From the NCBI RefSeq assembly GCF_013623835.1, contig NZ_JABKDE010000001.1, forward strand, positions 372,001 through 436,000: 64,000 nucleotides of DNA, read 5' to 3'. Under the pieces are notes generated by a model, which worked only from the letters and a program-made list of their open reading frames with translations, had not been told where the DNA came from and searched no databases. The position numbers were made by a program, and so were the translations under genes. Origin of the DNA: Brevibacterium oceani (GTDB taxonomy: Bacteria; Actinomycetota; Actinomycetes; Actinomycetales; Brevibacteriaceae). Below, one piece after another: positions 16,720-25,452 of the stretch (the first letter of the stretch is position 1; each line of letters opens with the position of its first letter).

Positions 16720-17946
16720 TCACGAGAACACGGAGATCCCGAAGGCCGCGAACACCACGAGATGCGCGGCCCCGTGCACGGCCGTGACCCGCTTCGCTGC
16801 GAACGTCGCCACCGAGAGCAGCAGCATGAGGCCGAGCAGCAGCAGATTCACCGTAGACTCGGCGAGTACGACGGGCTGATCGGTCAGCAGCCCGATGACG
16901 AGGACGGTCGGGATCGTCAGCCCCACCGTCGACACCTGCGCCCCGTGGCAGAGGTTGCTCACCCGCTGAATCTCGCCGTTCCAAGCCGCCCTGATCGAGG
17001 TGATCGACTCGGGCAGGAAGACGATCATCGCGATGACGATGCCCGACAGTGCCACCGGAGCGCCGAGGCGACCCAACCCGTCATCGAGCAGTGTGGCCAT
17101 GTCGTGGGAGAGGAGGACGATCGGCGTCACCGTGGCGATGAGCAGGGCCAGCCGAATGAGGATCTCGACCCGATGAGTCGACAGGATTTCCCGGATGCCC
17201 GGCGCCGTATCAGCGTCCGGCGCCGTATCAACATCCGATGCCGTATCACCGTCGGGAGTCGCCTCGGTGACGGAGCCCGTGTCCACGGCGGGATCGGCCG
17301 CCTCGGCGAGGGTGCGTGTCAGCCGGGGATCGACCTCGACGAAATCGGCGGCCTGGGCGCCCATCTGCCGAGTGAGGAAGAAGGCGTAGATGCCGATGGT
17401 GAGCACGATGATCGGGATCTCCTGCCACGGCAGGTAGCTGCCGCCTGAGCCGATGACGGCGGGCAGCGCGAACGCGAGCGCGGCGAGGACGACGATCATC
17501 GACAGATACGTCGAGACGCCGGTGCGGTTGTGCACGAGGTCCCCGTGCCGGAGCCCGCCGATGAGCAGGCAGAGCCCGACCACGGCACCGAGGATGATCA
17601 TCGTCACCGCCATCACCGAATCACGGGCGATCGTTGCGTGGTCGCCGGGGCCGAGCAGGACCGCGGCGATGAGCACGACCTCGATGAGCACGATCGACAG
17701 GGTGAGGACGAGCGAACCGTAGGGGTCGCCGAGGCGGCCGGCCAGGTGCTCGGCCTCGTGCACGACGCCGAACGCACAGATGAGGATGACCGCGACGATG
17801 ACGATGAGCGCGGTGATGAGCAGGGGAGCCGGAACCGGCGGTTCGAGGAGGGGGCCTGCTGAGAGGAGTGCGACGTAGGCGCCCCAGCCGAGGAGGAGTC
17901 TGATGATCGCGGTGGGATTGATGATGCTGCGCAGTGCGGCGGTCAT
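16720..17946 (-). CDS. Ca2+(Na+)/H+ antiporter, ChaA/CaCA type
   Basis: A 408-residue membrane protein with about 11 helices arranged as two inverted halves. The first alpha repeat contains VHEAEHLAGRLGDPYGSLVL followed by TLSIVLIEVVLI, and the second contains IVFLPESITSIRAAWNGEIQ, both with the acidic residues that bind the cation. A polar, Asp/Thr/Ala-rich cytosolic loop (about residues 215-260) separates them. These proteins export Ca2+ or Na+ in exchange for protons. The ATG at 17946 is used; a TTG 15 bp upstream is also possible. Confidence 0.88.
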   Translation of the reverse strand: MTAALRSIINPTAIIRLLLGWGAYVALLSAGPLLEPPVPAPLLITALIVIVAVILICAFGVVHEAEHLAGRLGDPYGSLVLTLSIVLIEVVLIAAVLLGPGDHATIARDSVMAVTMIILGAVVGLCLLIGGLRHGDLVHNRTGVSTYLSMIVVLAALAFALPAVIGSGGSYLPWQEIPIIVLTIGIYAFFLTRQMGAQAADFVEVDPRLTRTLAEAADPAVDTGSVTEATPDGDTASDVDTAPDADTAPGIREILSTHRVEILIRLALLIATVTPIVLLSHDMATLLDDGLGRLGAPVALSGIVIAMIVFLPESITSIRAAWNGEIQRVSNLCHGAQVSTVGLTIPTVLVIGLLTDQPVVLAESTVNLLLLGLMLLLSVATFAAKRVTAVHGAAHLVVFAAFGISVFS

Positions 17947-18136
17947 GACGGTCTGGTCCAATTCTTAGAGGCCGTCCTCATCGCGGTGGGAAGCGAACGG
18001 GTCGTCCCGTTCGTCACTGTGTTTTCAGGGTACCCAATCCCGCCGAGGCGGGCCAACTGGGTGGAAGCTTTCAGCTGTCTTCGCCGACCGCTCACTCCAG
18101 CGTCGAGCGTACGAGGTGTGACGCGTGCGCTCGACG

Positions 18137-18520
18137 CTAACCTGCGCTGTCGAATATCCCCGACAGCCGGTCACCGATGTCGTCGCCGCGGCGACCTGAG
18201 TCCTTCACTGCGAATGGGATCCCCGTCTGCTGTCCGCGCCACCCGCAGGTGATCGCCTCACCGAGCAGGCTGAGACCGATGCTCAGGGTGATGGGACGCA
18301 CCACCTCCTCGGCGCCGATGGCCTGGGCACCGAAATGCAGTCCGGCGCTGGCGGCCAGGCTGAGGCCCCAGACGATGAGCGTCTTCACGGTGTATCTCTG
18401 ATGAAGGGTGCCGTCCTTCTCGAAGAGCACGGTTGAGGCCCCGCGCATCATGCCGAAGCCGATGCCGACGGCAACAGAGACGGCGAGGAAGGCGATGTTC
18501 GCCGCGCTCCAGTGGTCGAA
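18137..18520 (-). pseudogene. DUF1453-like membrane protein, 5' end lost at deletion point
   Basis: The readable protein has three helices (around NIAFLAVSVAVGIGFGMMRG, LIVWGLSLAASAGLHFGAQ and the C-terminal ITLSIGLSLLGEAITCG) and looks like the C-terminal two thirds of a DUF1453-type membrane protein of unknown function. Its frame stays open upstream into the antisense of a TetR helix-turn-helix, giving a chimeric N-terminus that no family has. Upstream of about 18520 the + strand reads as the middle of a TetR gene, itself without a start. Both genes are truncated at the same point, which indicates one deletion. Family assignment is from memory and tentative. Confidence 0.6.
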
Positions 18521-19053
18521 ACCCAAGGTCTCGCTGCGCGCGATCGCCGAGGAGGCCGGTCTGGCCATCGGCTCGATCCGGCACTACTTCACCACGGCTG
18601 AAGGGATCGTGCGCTTTGCGCTCGAAACGCTGGTCGCGCGGATCGGCGCTCGCCTCGAGGATCGCCTGGCTTCGCTGCTGCCGCAGCTCGACGCCGGCTC
18701 GCTCAGTGGGGATGCGGCGAAAGAGGCGACCGTCGACCTCCTGGCCGAGCTGCTGCCGCTCGACGAAGTGAGGCGACAGGAGTCAGTCGTGTGATTGGCC
18801 TTCGAGGAGACCGCGCGGACGGATCCTGCTCTCGCCGATGTCTTCGGTGCGCGGTTCGCGACAGCTGATGGTTCGGACTCTTGAGAGTATGTCGCGTAGG
18901 GAAGTGCTGCGGCGCGATCTCGACCTCGATCTTGAGGTCGATGCTCTGGCGGCGCTCGTCGACGGACTCACTCTTCGTTCGACTTTGCGCCCCGAGGTGC
19001 TTCCTCCCGAGCGTGCCCGCGAAGTGCTCTCCGCTCATCTTGAGGGGCTGTGA
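18521..19053 (+). pseudogene. TetR-family regulator remnant (no start, internal TGA, frameshift)
   Basis: The segment begins inside the helix-turn-helix (SLRAIAEEAGLAIGSIRHYF) with no start codon of its own. It continues through a helical ligand domain to an in-frame TGA at 18792-18794, where homologues would have Trp before LAFEETARTDPALADVFGAR. It then changes frame near 18860-18880 to end with RRDLDLDLEVDALAALVDGL and the stop at 19053. Three independent lesions make this a dead gene. It would have been divergent from the membrane protein gene next to it. Confidence 0.8.
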
Positions 19054-19111
19054 AGGTAGAGAGCGAGCCGCCGAGGCGGTTAGGCCTTATCGTTCAAGGA
19101 TTCGCTGACCG

Positions 19112-19387
19112 TTATCGAGTGGTTGATCGCTCCAAGCGAGCGCCCGAGCGAAGCTGGTCGACGGTTGTCTCGCCGTCGTCGACTCGCTCGCTCCATGCGC
19201 CGAATGCGGCTGCGATCGCGCTCATGTCGGTGTCGGTGTTCCGGCTGGGACCGTACATGTGATTGACTGCATCGCGAATCAGTGCGGAGATCGAGCGTCC
19301 TGATCGCTCGGCCTCGGCGTGGAGGAGCCGCCGCTCAGCGGCGGTGAATGAGATCCGGGCCCGCGTCATTTTCCAGTTATCCATCAT
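19112..19387 (-). CDS. Ribbon-helix-helix (CopG/VapB-like) protein, orphan antitoxin candidate
   Basis: A 91-residue protein. Residues 8-45 (ARISFTAAERRLLHAEAERS, then RSISALIRDAVNHMY) form a ribbon-helix-helix DNA-binding motif like those of CopG and VapB antitoxins. No toxin gene lies downstream; the next gene on that side is the TetR remnant on the other strand. Antitoxins usually overlap their toxin, so the partner was lost or the protein is a plain regulator. ATG at 19387, or the next ATG, with no strong ribosome site. Confidence 0.65.
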   Translation of the reverse strand: MMDNWKMTRARISFTAAERRLLHAEAERSGRSISALIRDAVNHMYGPSRNTDTDMSAIAAAFGAWSERVDDGETTVDQLRSGARLERSTTR

Positions 19388-19458
19388 TGTGTGAACCCGT
19401 GGAGAGTATTGATCTCAATCGGGCAGGGAGGCCCGGTTCCGCCGAGGCGGTTGTGCCT

Positions 19459-19938
19459 TCAGGCTTCGGCCGCGACCGACCGTGCCCCCGAAGTCCGCGT
19501 ACGACCCCTGCCCTTCTTTCCGGAGAAGAGGAAGCGGTCGATGCTGAACCGACCCGGTCCCATGGCGGCGATGAGCAGCGCACCGGCGGCCACCGCGGCG
19601 ACGAGTTCCCAGCCGCCCTGATCGACGAACGGGGTTGGCGTGAGGTGGACGATCACCAGCGCCCCAATGACGTTTGCGGCCAGGAGGACGCCGACGATGG
19701 GAGTCAGCGCGCCGAGGATGAGCAGTGCGCCGCCGATGAGCTCGACGAAGGTGGCGAAGGGCGCGGCGATCTCGGGCAGCGGCACTCCCATCTGCGAGAA
19801 CGAGTCGGTGGTTCCGGCGACTGTCCATTCGTTGAACTTCTGCCAGCCGTGGGCGATGAAGATGGCGCCGAGGGCGATTCGGGTGATAGCGGTGATGATG
19901 TCGCGGGCAATGGTCGGAAATCCGGTCGTTGCGTACAC
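19459..19938 (-). CDS. DoxX-family membrane protein
   Basis: A 159-residue protein with four helices. ITRIALGAIFIAHGWQKFNE in helix 1 and FATFVELIGGALLILGALTP in helix 2 are the DoxX hallmarks, and the C-terminus is basic and cytosolic. Some DoxX proteins work in membrane redox or thiosulfate oxidation; the role here is unknown. The frame is open upstream, but the GTG at 19938 is preferred because a CCTGGAGCG leader precedes it and the family begins there. Confidence 0.82.
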   Translation of the reverse strand: MYATTGFPTIARDIITAITRIALGAIFIAHGWQKFNEWTVAGTTDSFSQMGVPLPEIAAPFATFVELIGGALLILGALTPIVGVLLAANVIGALVIVHLTPTPFVDQGGWELVAAVAAGALLIAAMGPGRFSIDRFLFSGKKGRGRTRTSGARSVAAEA

Positions 19939-20126
19939 GCTGCGCTCCAGGGTTGATTGAAAGTACAACCACACGCTATTGGGTGAACATGGCAGGACAC
20001 TGAATGCGCTTCCGCCCGCGAAGGGGTAGGTGTGAGTGACTCGACGATCCGGGGTCGGAATCGAGTGGGGGACCGGGGTGACTGCGGGAAATCCCGTGGG
20101 TGTCCGTGGCCACGACCGCTGACGCG

Positions 20127-20190
20127 GCAACAAGTGGGTACAGATTGCCATTCTGAGCCCGGAAATTGGCAATCTGTACCCACTTGTTGC
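20127..20190. repeat. Perfect 24 bp inverted repeat with 16-base loop
   Basis: Positions 20127-20150 and 20167-20190 are exact reverse complements, centred on a GC-rich loop (20151-20166). The hairpin lies in the 325 bp gap between DoxX (start 19938) and the FMN reductase (stop 20264), 74 bp beyond the reductase stop, so it may end that operon, but no T-run follows. Its arms are less GC-rich than the surroundings. Apart from this hairpin and a GGCAACTGC word near 20246, I see nothing in the gap. Confidence 0.75.
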
Positions 20191-20263
20191 GAGAGAGCGG
20201 AGGGGCGTCCGCCGGCACTGCCGACACCGCCCGCACCCGCGCAGTCGGCAACTGCCTCACCGC

Positions 20264-20830
20264 TTAGAACCCGTAGGCGGCTTCCTTCTCCTCACGGATG
20301 GCGGCGTAGGTCTTCGTCAGCACGATCGTGTCCTCGACGAGGCGGTTGAGGCGGGCGATGACATCCTCGCTGACGATCTGGCCGCGGTGCAGATCGCGCT
20401 CCTCGACGAACACGTACGGCGAGACGACCTGCGCCTTCATGTACGTCAGTATCGGCAGGAGGTGCTGTTGCGGGATGAGGTAGTGCTTCGCCGAGCCGGC
20501 CGTGGCGACCGCGGCCACGACCTTGTCGCGGAACGCGCCCACCGGCAGCAGGTCGAAGACGTTCTTCAGGCTCGCGGGAATCGAGGCCTGGAAGATCGGC
20601 GTGCCGATGATGATCGCATCAGCGTCCATGATCGCCGCGGTCACCCGCCCGGTGTCACCGGAGTATTCGGTGAAGTTCCGGCCGTCGGAGAAGACCATGT
20701 CCGCCTCGGCGAGGTCGATGAGCGTGACCTCGATGTCGGGATCCTGCCCCATCACCGTCTGCGCGACATAGTCCATCACGGTCCGCGTCTTCGTTCCGAC
20801 GTTCGAGCCGGAGAGAACGACGATCTTCAT
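20264..20830 (-). CDS. NADPH-dependent FMN reductase, CE1759-type partner of LLM oxygenase
   Basis: A 188-residue flavodoxin-like reductase that supplies reduced FMN. The start KIVVLSGSNVGTKTRTVMDY includes the phosphate-binding loop, and IIIGTPIFQASIPASLKNVF is the flavin-binding signature. Its ATG overlaps the TGA of the upstream monooxygenase (ATGA), so translation is coupled. The pairing and size match the two-component LLM/reductase pairs I know as CE1758/CE1759 in actinobacteria. The partner's substrate is unknown. Confidence 0.85.
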   Translation of the reverse strand: MKIVVLSGSNVGTKTRTVMDYVAQTVMGQDPDIEVTLIDLAEADMVFSDGRNFTEYSGDTGRVTAAIMDADAIIIGTPIFQASIPASLKNVFDLLPVGAFRDKVVAAVATAGSAKHYLIPQQHLLPILTYMKAQVVSPYVFVEERDLHRGQIVSEDVIARLNRLVEDTIVLTKTYAAIREEKEAAYGF

Positions 20831-22002
20831 CAGACATGCTCCTCTGCTGCCGTGGCTACGGCCCCAGCCGGAGCGCCAGCGGCCCCAGCCGGAGCGTCAG
20901 CCGCCTCGGCGCTCGCCGCCGTACCTTCATCCGCGGTGTACTTCTTCACCGCCGGGATGATCTCCGAGCCGATGGTCTCGATCTGCTTCATCACCCGGTC
21001 ATACGGCATCCCGCCGAAGTCGATCTGGCCGAGGTATCGCTGATGTCCGAAGACCTCGTGCTGGTGGAGGATCTTCTCGACGATCTGCTGCGGGCTGCCG
21101 ATGTTGACGATGCTCGCCGGATCGACGCTCTGGGCGAAGAGCTGCTTGGGCATGCCCTGCCCGTTCGTGCGCTTCATCCCCTCGTTGATGTGCGGGTAGA
21201 GCCCTTGCAGCGCTTCCTGCGAGGTCGGTGCCGTGTAGAGGAACCCGGCCGTGGCGATCGGCAGAGCGGCAGGATCGAAGCCGGCGTGACGTGCCGCCTG
21301 ACGGTAGGCATCGACGGTGGGCTTGAACGACGAGGTGGTCCCGCCGAGGTGGGCCATCACCATGGGAACGCCCGCCAGTCCCGCCTTGACCGCGCTTGCC
21401 GGGGCACCGCCGACCGCGCGCCAGATCGGCAGCGGGTTCTGCTCGGGGCGGGGGAGGACCTCGGCGTTGTTGAGCGGGGCGCGGAACTGCCCGGACCATG
21501 ACACCGATTCTTCGCGGCGGATCTTCAGCAGCAGGTCGAACTTCTCTTCGAAGAGCTCCTCATAGTCGCGCAGATCGTATCCGAGGAGTTCGAACAGCCC
21601 GATCCGCGAGGCGCGACCGGCGACGAGCTCGGCTCGACCTTCGGAGAGGTGGTCGATCGTCGCGAAGTTCTCGAACACGCGCACTGGATCCGAGGTGCTC
21701 AGGATCGTCGAGGTGCTGCCGATGCGGATCGACGAGGTGGCCTGCGCGATCGCGCCGAGGATGACCGCGTGCGCCTGCGAGGCGAAGAACTCCTGGTGGC
21801 TCTCGCCGACGCTGAAGAAGTCGAAGCCGGCCTCCTCGGCGGCCTGTGCGTAGCCGACGAATTCGCGGATGCGCTCGCCCGCGCTCACCCGGCTGCCGTC
21901 GGCTGGGTTCGGCAGATGATCGCCGAGGCTGTACATCCCGAACTGCAGCCCCTGAGTGGGGTCGAATCCGACGGGATCGAGGGTGGTCGTGTTCTCGCTC
22001 AA
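20830..22002 (-). CDS. FMN-dependent LLM-class (luciferase-like) monooxygenase, CE1758 type
   Basis: A 390-residue TIM-barrel flavin monooxygenase. Typical stretches are AEEAGFDFFSVGESHQEFF, IGSTSTILSTSDPVRVFENF and LVAGRASRIGLFELLGYD. I place the start at the TTG at 22002 because AGGAGAG lies 4 bp upstream; the ORF stays open further up, without a ribosome site. The C-terminal 30 residues are an Ala/Gly/Pro-rich tail with repeated APAGA. It is the first gene of an operon with the reductase, and the MarR regulator upstream probably controls it. Confidence 0.88.
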   Translation of the reverse strand: MSENTTTLDPVGFDPTQGLQFGMYSLGDHLPNPADGSRVSAGERIREFVGYAQAAEEAGFDFFSVGESHQEFFASQAHAVILGAIAQATSSIRIGSTSTILSTSDPVRVFENFATIDHLSEGRAELVAGRASRIGLFELLGYDLRDYEELFEEKFDLLLKIRREESVSWSGQFRAPLNNAEVLPRPEQNPLPIWRAVGGAPASAVKAGLAGVPMVMAHLGGTTSSFKPTVDAYRQAARHAGFDPAALPIATAGFLYTAPTSQEALQGLYPHINEGMKRTNGQGMPKQLFAQSVDPASIVNIGSPQQIVEKILHQHEVFGHQRYLGQIDFGGMPYDRVMKQIETIGSEIIPAVKKYTADEGTAASAEAADAPAGAAGAPAGAVATAAEEHV

Positions 22003-22098
22003 GGTCTCTCCTATGCGCCGGAGACCGTCCCGCAGGGCCGATCTCGATTGATCATTTGCCCTGTCAACTGATAGACGCGGAGATTTATTCCTGACCCC

Positions 22099-22157
22099 GC
22101 CGAGGTGGTGCACAGATTCGCGCCGAGGTGGTTCAGCCGAGCCGTGCGCCGAGGTGG
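22099..22157. repeat. Three copies of GCCGAGGTGG in one intergenic gap
   Basis: Exact copies lie at 22099-22108, 22122-22131 and 22148-22157; the last one touches the MarR stop codon. They are spaced 23 and 26 bp apart in the 155 bp gap between the MarR gene and the monooxygenase. The same 10-mer recurs across the first 29 kb. Confidence 0.85.
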
Positions 22158-22610
22158 TCAGTCGTTCTCTTCTGCCGCCGCTCGCTCGGCGAGGCTGTGG
22201 TCGTAGAGCTTCTTCATCAGCGCGTGCAATGTCCGCTGCTCGTCCTCGTCGAGGACGTCGTCGAAGAGAGCGGACTGCTGGTGGAGCTGGGAGGGGAAGG
22301 CGCGTTCGAGGACGTCAAGTCCCGCCTCGGTCAGCGTGATGTGCTTGGTCTTCCACGTCTGCTCGCGGGCGATGAGCCCTTCGCGTTCGAGGCGGGCGAG
22401 CATCCGGGAGATGCCGCCGCCGCTGACCGTGAGCCCCTTGGCGAGGTCGGTCTGGGTGACGGGTTGGAAGTTGCGGATGTGGGCGAGGGCCTCGAACTGG
22501 GCGACGGTGAGGCCGAACTGGCGCAGATGATCGTTCGAGAGCTGGTTGCTGTTCTGGACGAAGCGGACCATCCGCAGCCAGATGAGCGTGCTCAGCGACA
22601 GATCCTCCAC
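22158..22610 (-). CDS. MarR-family regulator
   Basis: A 150-residue winged-helix regulator. The recognition region is VTQTDLAKGLTVSGGGISRM, followed by the wing LEREGLIAREQTWKTKHITL and a C-terminal dimer helix. The GTG at 22610 is chosen because AGGAGGAG lies 7 bp upstream. It is on the same strand as and upstream of the LLM/FMN reductase pair, whose expression it likely represses in a ligand-dependent way (inference). Confidence 0.88.
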   Translation of the reverse strand: MEDLSLSTLIWLRMVRFVQNSNQLSNDHLRQFGLTVAQFEALAHIRNFQPVTQTDLAKGLTVSGGGISRMLARLEREGLIAREQTWKTKHITLTEAGLDVLERAFPSQLHQQSALFDDVLDEDEQRTLHALMKKLYDHSLAERAAAEEND

Positions 22611-22706
22611 CGCGCCTCCTCCTCGGGTCAAGATCCCGGGTCGAGCTCAGTTCGCGATCCCCGGTCGGGCTCTCAGCTTACCCACCGGGAGACGTACGAT
22701 GGCATC

Positions 22707-23246
22707 GTGAGCACAGACAACGACAACACCGACCTCCTCGGCGCCGGACGGTCGGCGGCGGTCATCATCGCCTCCACCTCGGCGGCCAGGGGAGAGGCCG
22801 CGGACACGACCGGTCCGATCCTCGTCGACTGGCTGCGCGGCCGCGGCTACGACACCCCCGACGCCATCGTCGTCCGCGACGGCGAACCCGTCGGCGAGGC
22901 CCTGCGAAACCTCCTCGTCGACACTTCTGAAGACGAGCGCCCGCGCTTCATCGTCACCAGCGGCGGCACCGGGCTGGCCCCCGACGACAGGACGCCCGAG
23001 TTCACCGCCGAACTCCTCGAACGTCAGTCCCCGGGTCTCGTGTACGCGATGTGGCGCAAGGGATTGGAATCGACCACCTCGGCGGTGATGAGCCGCGGAG
23101 TCGCCGGCGTACGCGGCCGGAGCTTCGTCATCAACTTCCCCGGCTCGAAGGGCGGGGTCAAGGACGGGATCAGCGTCATCGACGACCTCCTCGAACACAT
23201 CCAGACCTCGGTCGAGGACACCACCGACCACGGACCCCGGGTCTGA
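22707..23246 (+). CDS. MogA/MoaB-family molybdopterin biosynthesis protein
   Basis: A 179-residue protein of the MoCF/MogA fold, which adenylylates molybdopterin before molybdenum insertion. The characteristic substrate loop is FIVTSGGTGLAPDDRTPE (about residues 75-92), and SRGVAGVRGRSFVINFPGSK forms the second conserved block. TACGAT lies 6 bp before the GTG start, so the mRNA is probably leaderless. It ends 4 bp before fdhD, so the two form an operon for a formate dehydrogenase whose structural genes lie elsewhere. Confidence 0.9.
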   Translation: MSTDNDNTDLLGAGRSAAVIIASTSAARGEAADTTGPILVDWLRGRGYDTPDAIVVRDGEPVGEALRNLLVDTSEDERPRFIVTSGGTGLAPDDRTPEFTAELLERQSPGLVYAMWRKGLESTTSAVMSRGVAGVRGRSFVINFPGSKGGVKDGISVIDDLLEHIQTSVEDTTDHGPRV

Positions 23247-23250
23247 GCCG

Positions 23251-24132
<882 letters not shown>

Positions 24133-24154
24133 CCCCGGCGAGCACCGATCGGGC

Positions 24155-24523
24155 TCACAGCGACGTGAGGATGCTCTTGAGTCTGCTCGCGGTCTCCTCG
24201 AGTTCACGGGCCTGGTCGATCAGCCTCGCGTGCTCGCGCTCGAGCGTGGCCACGGTATCTGCGCTCGCGGCTCCGTTCATGCACGGCAGGAGCTCGCGAA
24301 TCACCTCGGTCCCGAGGCCGGCATCGATGAGTCGTCTGTAGAGCAGTACCCGCTCCACATCATCGGCCCGGTAGCGGCGTTGGCCGCCGGAGGTTCGCGC
24401 CGGGGCGAGAAGGCCCTGTTCCTCGTAGTAGCGCAGGGCACGCGGGGTGCAGCCGGCCCGTCGCGCCATTTCTCCGATGGAGAGGAGGGGCAGACGCGGT
24501 GCCGCATGTGAATTCTGTGACAT
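24155..24523 (-). CDS. MerR-family regulator
   Basis: About 122 residues. The N-terminal winged helix reads LSIGEMARRAGCTPRALRYY followed by EEQGLLAPARTSGGQRRY, the typical MerR start, then a coiled-coil dimer helix (VATLEREHARLIDQARELEE). Only one Cys is in the helix-turn-helix and one in the hinge, so it is not a classical metal sensor. The ATG at 24523 has GAGG 5 bp upstream; ATG at 24532 is possible. Divergent from the SDR gene at 24682, whose promoter has a 20 bp spacer with a dyad. Confidence 0.88.
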   Translation of the reverse strand: MSQNSHAAPRLPLLSIGEMARRAGCTPRALRYYEEQGLLAPARTSGGQRRYRADDVERVLLYRRLIDAGLGTEVIRELLPCMNGAASADTVATLEREHARLIDQARELEETASRLKSILTSL

Positions 24524-24536
24524 TCGCCTCATCCTC

Positions 24537-24568
24537 TTGAAATTGACGCCGACGTCAGACTCTAGCAT
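24537..24568 (+). promoter_or_regulatory. MerR-type promoter with dyad in elongated spacer
   Basis: TTGAAA (24537-24542) and TAGCAT (24563-24568) are separated by 20 bp, longer than the optimal 17. The near-palindrome TGACGCCGACGTCA (24544-24557, one mismatched pair) sits between them. This is the known layout for MerR activators, which untwist an overlong spacer. It drives the SDR gene by position. Confidence 0.6.
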
Positions 24569-24681
24569 CGAATCACCCGCCGCACCTGGTGGGCGAACCG
24601 GTAACCACTGCGATCAGTGGCCACGAAGAGAGTGCGAAGTCGGAGACCGACGCCGCGCAGAGCAGAAAGAGGAAAGCAGAC

Positions 24682-25398
24682 ATGAACATCGACAAGAGCA
24701 TTGCCATCGTCACAGGAGCGAACCGCGGTCTGGGCCGACAGTTCGCCGCCCAACTGCTCGAGCGAGGCGCATCGAAGGTCTACGCGGCCGCCCGTCGACC
24801 GGAGACCGTCGATCTGCCGGGGGTCGAAGCGATCCGTTTGGACGTCACAGACCAGGATGAGGTCGACGCCGTCGCCCGCAGGTTCGGTGAAGCGGACATC
24901 GTCGTCAACAATGCCGGCTTTTCATCCTTCGCCCGACTCGTTGACGGAGATATGGACGACATCCGCCAGGAGATCGAAGTCAACTACTTCGGTGCCCTGC
25001 ACATGGTCAGAGCGTTCGCGCCGATCATGCGGAAACGCGGCCACGGCGGCTTCCTCAACGTCTCATCTGTCATGGCATGGCTGGGCTACGAGCATTCGAA
25101 CTCCTATGGAGCATCCAAAGCCGCCAACTGGGCGATGTCGAATGGACTGCGAGAGGAGCTGGCCGGAACAGGGATCCAGATCAGCTCCCTCTTTCTCGGA
25201 AGCACCGACACAGACATGATGGCAGGCATCGATGTGCCGAAGAACCGCCCCGAGGAACTTGTCGCCACCGCCCTCGACCAGTTCGAAAATGGGGTGCACG
25301 AGATCCTCGCCGACGACGCTGCCATAGCGCTCAAGGCGGGACTGTCGGAGGATCGCGGCCGGTTCACCGCCTCCTCGTATCCCGAGCACGTGGCGTAG
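24682..25398 (+). CDS. Short-chain dehydrogenase/reductase
   Basis: A 238-residue classical SDR oxidoreductase. NAD(P) binds at IVTGANRGLGRQFAAQL; NNAG is at about residues 78-81, and the catalytic Ser, Tyr and Lys lie in NVSSVMAW and SNSYGASKAANWAM. Arg in YAAARRP after strand 2 suggests NADPH preference. GGAAAG lies about 7 bp before the ATG. The divergent MerR gene and the MerR-type promoter suggest that the enzyme is induced by the compound MerR senses. Confidence 0.9.
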   Translation: MNIDKSIAIVTGANRGLGRQFAAQLLERGASKVYAAARRPETVDLPGVEAIRLDVTDQDEVDAVARRFGEADIVVNNAGFSSFARLVDGDMDDIRQEIEVNYFGALHMVRAFAPIMRKRGHGGFLNVSSVMAWLGYEHSNSYGASKAANWAMSNGLREELAGTGIQISSLFLGSTDTDMMAGIDVPKNRPEELVATALDQFENGVHEILADDAAIALKAGLSEDRGRFTASSYPEHVA

Positions 25399-25452
25399 CC
25401 TGGAAGAGCATGGTCGGCCGCGGCCGACCACGAGTCCGGAAAGGCAGAACCG

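Noticed and set aside
20127..20190. CRISPR repeat or tRNA-like structure
   Set aside because: There is only one inverted pair without regularly spaced repeats, and the fold is a simple hairpin, not a cloverleaf.
20830..22113. Upstream ATG-like starts for the LLM monooxygenase
   Set aside because: The extra residues do not look like the family and no ribosome site precedes them; the TTG at 22002 follows AGGAGAG.
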